Below are positions 56,665-64,000 of a DNA stretch of 64,000 bases, piece by piece (position 1 is the first letter of the stretch; every line of letters begins with the position of its first letter). This DNA comes from Argyresthia goedartella. Its lineage: Eukaryota; Arthropoda; Insecta; Lepidoptera; Argyresthiidae. Below the pieces are notes generated by a model. It had not been told where the DNA came from. It did not search any database and saw nothing but the letters and a program-made list of their open reading frames with translations. Both the position numbers and the translations under genes were made by a program. The stretch covers positions 29,776,906 through 29,840,905 of the forward strand of contig OX463818.1 in NCBI GenBank assembly GCA_949825045.1. Direction: 5' to 3'.

Positions 56665-57500
56665 GCCGAAGCGGAGTAGGAAATTTCTCCAGTTTTCGGC
56701 TGTGCACCCAGCCTCCGCCGCCGTGTAGTTTTCTCGTAACTGTTTCGACATGGTCATAAGTTATTTCGACTTCAAGGAGTGGTGACGTCTTTGGGGAGGG
56801 TGAATAAAGCGGGATCTGGAGTATTAGGCGGGGGGTGCTTTTCTCTCAGCACATCAATGGCGGTTATACCGGGTGGGTCAAGTTCAGTGTCTGGGTTTAA
56901 AACTTTGCTCGTATCTTTTGTAAGGAGCCAGTTGAGCGCTTACCGCGTTTTTCCATGTAGTATCAGTCGTGTGAATGATTTTGTTTCTTGGTCGTTGTTG
57001 TTTTGTTTCCGGTTTCTTGTATTCCATATAAATTTATCTGCTTTGATAGATTTTATGGTGAGTTCCTCGAAACGTTCGTCTGCCCAGAGTTTTAGGCGCC
57101 GATCGAGTAGTCTCAGTATATCTTTCATTTTTCTAACGTTTTTATCTCTTTGCAGTATGACCGCAGCAAAGGTTAATACGCGTTCAGAGGGGTAGGTTGA
57201 TTTGGTTAGATGCTCAATTTCGTCGACCAGAGTGTGTACAAATTTTCTATTGGTAGTACCGTATGGGAGGTCATATGGCTTGCCATGAAGGTTGCAGATG
57301 TTGTCCCAATGTCTTTGCCAGATGCCAGACTTTGGTCGGATAGCATTCAGGAATGAGGATCCGAAGGCTTCTTCCAATGGTGACATTGGTGTTTGCCCAT
57401 CGGTGGTTGTTGTAAGAGTAGCGGATGCTCATTGATTTTTCCATTTTTCTTGAATTTCCTGGGGCATAGTGGGCATTCGGTGTCAGCTTGTGACATATGG
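56665..57500 (-). pseudogene. N-terminal zinc finger and central part of the RT element
   Basis: Near 57490-57420 one frame reads ECPLCPRKFKKNGKINEH, a C2H2-like finger. Frame 57386-56940 then gives YDLPYGTTNRKFVHTLVDEI, STYPSERVLTFAAVILQRDK and MKDILRLLDRRLKLWADE, the conserved central block of this RT family. It continues to about 56665 (ITAIDVLSEK, ITYDHVETVTRKLHGG, ENWRNFLLRFGQ), where the match stops and resumes at 52798 beyond the inserted LINE. Confidence 0.72.
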
Positions 57501-57624
57501 GTGGGTATTTACTTACTTGAGCTATTTGCACTATAATTTTGTTGTTTAGCTCTCCAAAAACAAGCGATTTTGTTGATATATAACATAACATAACATACAT
57601 AACTGACGCTAGTGATATTTTTTA

Positions 57625-58482
57625 ATAAAGTCTCTGCTTCAAATTCCAAATTCCAAATTACAAATGTCTTTATCACTGTAGATATTTACATATACATAGC
57701 AATCGTCATTTTTTGCCACTTCTCTACATTGGACCACTGTGGGAGAAGAAGGGCATAGAAACTCCCACAGATTGATTTTTAGATCTCTTTTTAAAAATTG
57801 CTTATGCTTAACTAATACAAAATATAATATTTAGTCATTATCATAATCAATAAGCAGGAATAAATAATTACAAAATTATTAACAGCAAGGTCTATGTTGA
57901 GCCAGATTAACCCCATACAGACCCATCATTTAAGTAATCTTGAACATTGTAATATCCCTTTTTCGACAATGTCGCTTTAACATGGATTTTAAATTGCTCA
58001 AATGGCAATTTCAAGATCTCCAGAGGTATCTTGTTGTAGTAGAGAATGCATTGACCCTTGAAAGAATTGCTAACCTTCGCGAGTCTAAACCGGGGCGCAA
58101 GTAGTCTATGATTATTTCTTAGGTTAACATTACAGCTATCGCTAAGTTTGGGAAATTTTGTAAGGTTCTTGCGTACGTACATTATATTTTCGAAAATAAA
58201 TTAACTAGCTACAGTTAGTATGTCAAATTCTTTAAATAGCTGTCTTAAGGAGTCTGTGCGTTTTAAATTATGAATTGCTCGAATAGCTCTTTTCTGTAAA
58301 ATAAAAATAGTTTGAATATCCGCTGCTTTCCCCCACAACAAGATACCATAGGACATGACACTATGAAAGTAACTAAAAATACTAGCCTAGATGTAGCCAC
58401 ATCCGTGTTTTGTCTGATGTTCCTAACAGCGAAAGCCGCAGAACTTAATTTACCAGCCATTTTTTCTATGTGGGGTCCCCCA
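57625..58482 (-). mobile_element. LINE 3' part (same family as 34070-37757)
   Basis: Minus strand from 58482: RT thumb (AGKLSSAAFAVRNIRQNTDV), then a frame (58182-57907) with MYVRKNLTKFPKLSDSCNVN and FKGQCILYYNKIPLEIL, and the 3' region ending TTTGGAATTTGGAA-like at 57630. It aligns closely with 36190-37757 in reverse and has the sequence that the other copy has lost to its 740-bp insertion, which makes it the reference for that event. Truncated at 58482. Confidence 0.88.
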
Positions 58483-59095
58483 GATGATCGCAAAGAGTGG
58501 CTTCCGATTCGTCATCATATTCTCTCTTATCTTTTCAATATATTGAAAAATACACGCTACCCCAGCTACCTTCGAAACCGCTTTGAGTATCTTTTTTCAG
58601 GATATCGGCACCGGAGATCTCACATGATCTCTTAGCCACTCCAAGGCAAAGCACCTCGGCATATGAGCACTCATTAAGGTTGCAGGCGGTCCGACTGTGG
58701 AACGCACTACCTTGCACTACAAGAGACAGTCCCACTCTTGTTTCTTTCAAAAACCGGTTAAAAGAGCACTTCCTCTCTCTTTCGTGAGAGTTAAAGTATG
58801 TATATCATTATAATATATAAACATTTTTTTCAGGAACATTTATGTATTGTATTTAGTAGTCTGGTATAAAAGTATTTTATTTTCCGTATTTTATATGATG
58901 TGTATTTCAGTATCAATTAGATGTTATATATTGTGCACTGCCTACCCTTTCATGATAAATTTCCTTTTCATGCCTTGGTTTGCTGGAAGAAATCTCTTTT
59001 TAGAGATAAGCTCGCCTTTGTACATATAATTTTTCTTAATGTAATCTTTTAAATTTAACTTGTGTGTGCAATAAATAATTATGAATCTTGAACGC
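58483..59095 (+). mobile_element. CR1/L2-type LINE 3' end
   Basis: The plus strand reads LRLQAVRLWNALPCTTRDSP and TLVSFKNRLKEHFLSLS with a stop, the characteristic end of CR1/L2-type ORF2 proteins (V-R-L-W-N-x-L-P, then F-K-x-x-L-K). An upstream frame has ILKNTRYPSYLRNRF. The 3' region ends near ATAAATAATTATGAATCTTG. It is 5' truncated where the minus-strand LINE at 57625-58482 also ends, so one insertion broke the other. Confidence 0.75.
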
Positions 59096-59714
59096 AACTT
59101 AACCGGTTCGGTCCATTACGTCTAATTCCCCGAAAGTCTAAATTTGCGAATGTCTAACCTCTGTATTTTTTAACATGGAACGCATCAAAATGGATAAAGT
59201 TAGAAATTAGAAAACAAATTACAATCTGCAGGGCTTAGGATAAAAAATACGAATTATCCGAATTATAAATTTATTTATTCTTACATTGAACGCAAGAAAT
59301 GCTCAGATCGTTGGATGTCCAGCGTTTATCATATAAGTCTAAAGATCTGAAAGTAAGATAACGCTTTAATAATATTTATAATAAGGAAAGGAAAGTGATA
59401 TTTCTCATATACCTGGCATGCATAACTAAGTACTACACTTTTAAAATTTCAGAACAATAGAAGTAAGAGATTTAAAATAAAAAAAGTTTTATAGTAAATT
59501 TTAACAACTTTCCTTGAAACAATAGTACAAAATTAAACTCTTTTTCAAGTCCTTTTTATCTTGTGTACTCAAAAAGTTATGGTAATTTTAAAAGTGTTAC
59601 TTAGTTTTGCAGGCCACTGTATATTAATCGTAAATTTGACACTATCTGCATCGGTTCTGCCGATATAGATATCTCATATAACGACATCATTGACCGTATT
59701 TTAATGCTTTTTAT
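59096..59714. other. No recognisable gene
   Basis: AT-rich DNA with only short open frames. I see no repeat or coding motif. Confidence 0.4.
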
Positions 59715-59900
59715 TTTCGGGACCCTATTATTAAGCCTCCGCTGTCCGTCTGTATGTCTGACTATCACCATGCTCTATCAGATGAACCGTTATAGTTGAA
59801 AATTTCACAGAATGTGCATTTTTATTGTCGCTACAGCAACAAATAATTAGCTAAACGAGAATTTATCAATTAAAGCGGGTCCCCATCTTAGAGACGAGTT
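59715..59900 (-). repeat. Fragment of the moth interspersed repeat
   Basis: GGGACCCTATTATTAAGCCT, CCGCTGTCCGTCTGTATGTC and AGTTGAAAATTTCACAGA correspond in reverse to the 3' part of the element at 40550-40960. The rest is lost. Confidence 0.7.
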
Positions 59901-60238
59901 TCAACCCTATTGGGACTAGAGGGATGATTTAATACCGGGTATGGTTCAACATGGCAGTAACTAGGGATGTGTGGACTCAAAGCCGGGAGACATTGGTCCA
60001 GCACTAGTACGCTGGCAATATAAATAAAATATTTACTTTTTAAACGCTGCCAACCACTGCAGATGTTGCAGCCTTTGCAAACAGGTTCGCGAGAATTGCT
60101 GAAAATACATGTTGTTAGATTAGTCATCGTAGTGATAGTATCTTATAGAATGTATACAGCCAGCTTTGTTTTACAATATTGGTATCTGTGGTTTTACTGA
60201 CACTAAGGCGCTTGGCCTAATGAGGTGAGATGGTGACT

Positions 60239-60351
60239 TTTGCCACGCCACAAAGCATTTTTGCACGGCATGTTTTACACAACCGGACTGGAAGGATTGA
60301 GTACGTACTCAGAAGGACAAGCCGTGCAAACGTGGCCTGTGGCGTGGCAAA
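60239..60351. repeat. Inverted repeat, 31-nt imperfect arms
   Basis: 60239-60269 (TTTGCCACGCCACA ... TGCACGGC) pairs with 60321-60351 over the outer 14 and inner 8 bases, leaving a mismatched middle. The 51-nt loop contains GTACGTAC. Open frames on this region look like chance. Confidence 0.7.
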
Positions 60352-60489
60352 TGTTACGAACGTCACTTCAGTGGGAACAACGCTTAAGCCCAAAAGGTAT
60401 AAGGCGAGTCAAGCTATCCCAAATCAACAATGGACCCGTATGAATAAAGAAAAGTATCACCGGTCATTTGAAGGAAAGTATGTCAAACG

Positions 60490-60700
60490 GGAATCTACTA
60501 CTAAGCCTCGGCTGCCCGTCTGACTGTATGTCTGTCACCGGCAGTCTAAGGAACCATAATAGGCAGTGAGAGAAATATTTAAACTATAATAGCAGAGTTG
60601 AAATGTTCACAGAATGTGTATTTCTGTTGTCGCTAAAATAACAAATTAATTACACGAGATCTTATAAATCAAAAGAGCTTGTATGGGGATACAAGAGAAG
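60490..60700 (-). repeat. Second fragment of the moth interspersed repeat
   Basis: ACTACTAAGCCTCGGCTGCC, GAAATGTTCACAGAATGTGT and GTCGCTAAAATAACAAATTA parallel 59735-59860 in order and orientation. The two fragments are about 770 bp apart, so they are independent insertions or one duplicated stretch. Confidence 0.65.
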
Positions 60701-61042
60701 TGTTTCAATATCTTTGTCCCTGCGAATTATCAAATCATCGTCTGTCAAATTTAATCGATAATCTTGGGTCATGTTTTAATAGTTTCGGTGGCTCAATTGG
60801 TGTGAAGTCGGATCCGCTATCTATAGGGTGGGGGTGGTGGTAGGTTGGAAGCATAATTTGGACAAATACCTTTTTGTGTCTTTGTTTTTTTTTTGCCTTT
60901 AAATTACCTTGTTGTGAAACCCTTCGGTGGCGAGTTTGACCGGTACTTGACCGATTTTTTACAAAATGATTATTTTACTTCAAATAACCTCTGTGTAACG
61001 TCAAAGTTGACCCAAGATTAAGTGCTAACGTCAAACTTGCTA

Positions 61043-61065
61043 CAGATGTAGTGAATAATCTTTCC
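61043..61065 (+). repeat. Left terminal inverted repeat of the DD82E transposon
   Basis: CAGATGTAGTGAATAATCTT plus TCC, preceded by TA. The transposase would bind within or next to it. The inner flank (CTTTCGTATTTTCTCGGAA) shows only weak further similarity to the other end. Confidence 0.93.
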
Positions 61066-61364
61066 CTTTCGTATTTTCTCGGAAATGTTCGTTATTGTCT
61101 TACTACTTCACTCGCACTCAGTACCCATCGAGACAACGTAGGGAACGGTCGCATTGCAAGAGGAAGTATCTATATAGAGTAGTTAATACCAAAGAAATAT
61201 TTTGTTGATATTTATGTTAGATTTTGTGATAAACTTCATGGACTCGTGTATTAATGCAGGCCACCTATTATTTATTTTTGACTTTACATTTCACTCTTGT
61301 CTGTTATTTTTGTAAATAATATACATTGATTTTATTCGATCCACATTAACAATTTATAACAGAC

Positions 61365-62789
61365 ATGCCGAAAGCACTAAGAAAAGGGAAACGTTTAGAT
61401 CGGCAAGCCTGCGAAGTTATTTTCAATATTTATTTATATTTCTTAACTGAAAATGATAAATTCAAATATACCAACTATACTGCTTACTTTTGTAAAGTCC
61501 AAAAACGAGTTTCGGAGGCCAGTGGAATTTCTCAACGAAAAGTAAATAAAATATTGCAAAAAGAATACATAAATCAATCCACCTCCAATAGTCCGAAGTC
61601 GGCAAAGTTGGGTAGACCAAATAAATTATTTTGTCTAGGTCTTGACGATTTTGACTACAACGTTACACGCCGATTGGTGTATAATTTCCATTTGATATAC
61701 AAACAAGTACCTACAATTAAAGCCCTGAAGTCCAAGTTATCCGAAGCCATAAATTTTAAGGGATGTGACTTAACGCTAAGAAAAATTCTTAGAAAAATGG
61801 GATTTCGGTATAAAAAAGTTGAAAACAACAGAAAATTACTTATCGAGAAAGATGATGTTCGTTTAAAAAGAGTAAAGTTTTTAGCCGCGATAAAAAAGTA
61901 CAGATTGCAAGGGAGAGAGATTGTTTATATAGATGAAACATACATCCATACCTCACATTTGGCAGGTAAAAGCTGGGCTGACTCGTCAGAAAACGGAGTG
62001 AAACAGTTAATTTCTAAAGGACAACGTCTTATAATAGTGCACACTGGTAGTAGAAAGGGGTTTATACCTGGGGGATTGTTAATGTATCAGTCTACTGATA
62101 AAACAGGTGACTATCACACCGCGATGAACAATGAAAACTATGAAAAATGGCTTCGTAATCAACTCATTCCAAACTTAGCTCCACATTCGGTACTAGTAGT
62201 AGATAATGCTGCATATCATAATAAGTACGTAGAAAAACCTCCTAATTCAAATACCAGGAAGCAAGACATGATTGATTGGCTATCCAAACATAACGTTCCG
62301 ATTGATCCGTCATTAACAAAACTTGAAATATATGAAATTATTTGCAAGTACAAACAAGACTTTGTAGAATACTCTATAGATAAACTTATGAACGAATATG
62401 GACACAGCGTACTAAGATTGCCACCATATCATCCTGATTTCAATCCGATTGAAAACATATGGTCTCAAATAAAGGGATACGTATCCAAAAGAAACATCAG
62501 TATGAATATGACTACTGTGAAACAATTGGTACAGGAAAAGGTTAATATGATTGGTTCCGATGTTTGGGCCAAAGTATGTGACCACGCCATCAAATGCGAA
62601 AACGAGTACCGAAAACACGAACCTGAGTTGGAAAATTATATGGCTAGTTTTGTGATCACCGTTCATGAAAACTCTGACGATGATACACCAAAAAATAGTT
62701 CTGATTCTGACTGTGATATGGAAGTTGGAAGTATTGTTTCGCATCACACTGTCCACCCCGCTCCTCCTCCTCTTATCCCGCTGTCATAA
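61365..62789 (+). CDS. DDE transposase, DD82E spacing, intact
   Basis: A 474-residue protein. The N-terminal DNA-binding half has a helix-turn-helix at about 45-68 (VSEASGISQRKVNKILQKE), then a GRPNK linker at 83-87 and a second winged-helix-like part at 105-165 (TLRKILRKMGFRYKK). The catalytic core has IVYIDETYIH (D190), VLVVDNAAYHN (D280) and FNPIENIWSQIKGY (E363). Between D280 and E363 lie 82 residues, against 34 in Tc1 and mariner; the extra sequence is an inserted segment at about 288-345. The C-terminal tail (430-455) is acidic and Ser-rich. It would cut and rejoin DNA at the terminal repeats. No stop, frameshift or missing catalytic residue is visible. The first ATG follows ACAGAC and fits a start. 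Confidence 0.93.
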   Translation: MPKALRKGKRLDRQACEVIFNIYLYFLTENDKFKYTNYTAYFCKVQKRVSEASGISQRKVNKILQKEYINQSTSNSPKSAKLGRPNKLFCLGLDDFDYNVTRRLVYNFHLIYKQVPTIKALKSKLSEAINFKGCDLTLRKILRKMGFRYKKVENNRKLLIEKDDVRLKRVKFLAAIKKYRLQGREIVYIDETYIHTSHLAGKSWADSSENGVKQLISKGQRLIIVHTGSRKGFIPGGLLMYQSTDKTGDYHTAMNNENYEKWLRNQLIPNLAPHSVLVVDNAAYHNKYVEKPPNSNTRKQDMIDWLSKHNVPIDPSLTKLEIYEIICKYKQDFVEYSIDKLMNEYGHSVLRLPPYHPDFNPIENIWSQIKGYVSKRNISMNMTTVKQLVQEKVNMIGSDVWAKVCDHAIKCENEYRKHEPELENYMASFVITVHENSDDDTPKNSSDSDCDMEVGSIVSHHTVHPAPPPLIPLS

Positions 62790-63274
62790 TCGAAGTCGTT
62801 CATCCAATCAGAAAATCATATTTATTTATATTAATTTCTCTGCTGGTTTGTTTTGTTTTATGTTGAGGTGTCTTTTTTGTTATGTCATAGTATTTTTAAT
62901 TAATTACAAAAATTTATTTTTATAAAAAAGGACTGCAAAATCCTACTGTAGTTTTGACTTATAGTTAGACTTTTGGGGTTCCAATCCTTATAGAATCATT
63001 AGATCATCCCAACCGGAATTTGGTTTTTATCAGTGCGTTTTATTGAAACTAGTAACAAGTTATAATTTTGTTTACCTAACGAATTCTTTATATGATAGAA
63101 TAGTGGTGATTTTACCATCTCAGTGTTATATACGTCAAACGGGCAATTTGACATTTGACATTGATAAATAAAGTATGCGATTTATTTTATACCTACACGT
63201 AATTTAATAATACAGTAATTCATAGACACATCGGCACCATTCGGGTGTTATCGTTGTTCCGAGTTTTGCCGATA

Positions 63275-63298
63275 GGAAAGGATTATTCACTACATCCC
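63275..63298 (-). repeat. Right terminal inverted repeat of the DD82E transposon
   Basis: GGAAAGGATTATTCACTACA plus TCCC, followed by TA. It is the reverse complement of the left end except for one extra base in the C/T run and the terminal base pairs. Confidence 0.93.
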
Positions 63299-63300
63299 TA

Positions 63301-63754
63301 GCTTTTTATCTTTAGGCCATCAGAGCCATGCTTGCGTTATCTTGTGCTAGGCAAAGTAATTTTCTCACACACCCCTGACTGGCGCGTGGGGAGTCAGGTT
63401 TAGATCAACGGATTTATTCCTGAGGAATCGCCTCTGTCCACTCCTGTGGACAGGTCATCGGAGGGCCCTCTCGCCAGCTAGGCAACCAGGTTGCGTGACT
63501 GGTGGCGGCTATTAAGCGGGGGCGCGTGGTACGGCACCAGTTCGCAGATGTGCGATTTTCCACTGATTCGTGTACGTGGCTGAAAACGCTGTTGACTCGC
63601 GGCGGTCGGTCCAGGGGCGGGGTCATGGAATACGGATGCCTAATACTCGCCAGGCGGGGGCGAGAGCCTCGGCATGCCCAGGTTGGTCTTCCCGGGTATT
63701 GGTCGACGCCCCGTCCACCAATACCCAGGGGCGGTGGGGTCAGTGAGTCAGCTA
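63301..63754. other. GC-rich block, unassigned
   Basis: 63370-63750 is far richer in G+C than its neighbours and contains a small perfect inverted pair (GGGTATTGGT ... ACCAATACCC, near 63694-63729). No frame resembles a known protein. It could be the GC-rich 5' or 3' part of a LINE or SINE. Confidence 0.4.
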
Positions 63755-64000
63755 AGTCGAAGTCAAATTCAAATTGATTTATAACTTATTTACATATATT
63801 TAACAAACGTAATTTTTTGCCTCTTCTCTATATTGGACCACTATGGGAGAAGTAGGGCGTAGTAACTCAAAACTTTAAAATTGCTTTTGCTTAACTAATA
63901 CAAATATTACAATATTAATTATTATAATTATTAAGCTGGAATAAACAATTACAAAACTATTAACAACAATGACTGTGGTGAGCTAGATTGACCCCATACA
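63755..64000 (-). mobile_element. LINE 3' end, runs off the window
   Basis: CTCTTCTCTATATTGGACCA, ATGGGAGAAGTAGGGCGTAG and GAGCTAGATTGACCCCATAC are the reversed 3' untranslated region of the family at 34070-37757 and 46540-46815. About 25 bases are missing around 63870 (the GATTGATTTTTAGATC block). The RT, if present, lies beyond 64000. Confidence 0.82.

Larger units (their letters stand above)
50741..57590 (-). mobile_element. Unusual RT element, possibly nuclease-linked, split by a LINE
   Basis: Reading leftwards: N-terminal zinc finger and central region (57500-56665), a plus-strand LINE (56350-52860), RT (52798-51605), CCHC finger and nuclease-like C-terminus (51470-50741). Motifs VRPIGTGECLRRI, EACGQSQLCSGLGSGIKGAI, VTQGDPLAMPLYALA and CWYADDSS identify a reverse transcriptase lineage that I know mainly from cnidarian and other marine animal genomes and cannot name. 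The layout of zinc finger, RT, CCHC and nuclease recalls restriction-like-endonuclease LINEs such as R2, but that is inference. There are several frame breaks. Confidence 0.75.
61043..63298 (+). mobile_element. Complete DD82E Tc1/mariner-type transposon (Sailor-like)
   Basis: A 2256-bp element with terminal inverted repeats at 61043-61065 (CAGATGTAGTGAATAATC...) and 63275-63298. They match over ~23 bases with one indel and a differing first base pair. TA lies directly outside on both sides (61041-61042 and 63299-63300), the target duplication typical of this superfamily. One uninterrupted transposase gene lies inside with 322 bp before and 509 bp after it, and AATAAA occurs near 63166. Transposases with this acidic spacing have been described as a family called Sailor. 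All parts needed for movement appear to be present. Confidence 0.93.

Noticed and set aside
60230..60523. A 97-codon plus-strand frame
   Set aside because: It spans an inverted repeat and runs into an interspersed repeat fragment; no protein similarity.
62412..62756. A 114-codon minus-strand frame
   Set aside because: A shadow of the transposase gene on the other strand.

Overview
The window is eukaryotic, AT-rich and almost entirely made of mobile elements, most of them decayed. The mixture points to an insect and most likely a moth or butterfly: tRNA-headed SINEs with a conserved body, an interspersed repeat that opens with a CAAGTGCGAGTC-type head, BEL/Pao and Ty3/gypsy retrotransposons, and many Jockey/CR1-type LINEs. 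That assignment is an inference. I see no bacterial operon, no CRISPR array and no complete host gene. The only host-like coding trace is a two-exon relic on the minus strand at 19714-20588.

Layout. 1-8195: a decayed LINE (minus), a duplicated repeat pair and gene-poor DNA. 8196-15409: a 7.2 kb BEL/Pao element with both LTRs and a GTTGT target duplication. It sits inside a LINE 3' end, and its own gag is split by a solo LTR that carries a 51-bp minisatellite. 15410-21839: mostly unassigned, with a long foldback element and the host-like relic. 21840-30010: LINEs of several kinds (minus), a tandem array ending in a hairpin, a SINE and an RT fragment (plus). 30870-38110: a gypsy element (minus), broken in gag by a LINE (plus), which is itself broken by a 740-bp element with a CTTT tail. 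38112-44085: two further LINEs (minus); the second has an ORF1 with PHD-like, coiled-coil and SGNH-like parts and an internally deleted ORF2. 44224-50740: small fragments (RT, BEL, Harbinger-like, RTE-like tails) and a CpG-rich block. 50741-57590: an unusual reverse transcriptase element (minus; zinc finger, RT with QGDPLAM and YADD, CCHC, nuclease-like C-terminus), split by a nearly complete LINE (plus). 57625-61040: LINE tails and small repeats. 61043-63298: the best preserved element, a Tc1/mariner-type DNA transposon with matching inverted repeats, TA target duplications and an uninterrupted 474-codon transposase whose acidic residues have DD82E spacing. 63301-64000: a GC-rich block and another LINE tail.

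The genes do not cooperate in a pathway. The main biological content is the order of insertions, which can be read from interrupted reading frames and target duplications, and the contrast between the intact DD82E transposon and the degraded elements around it.
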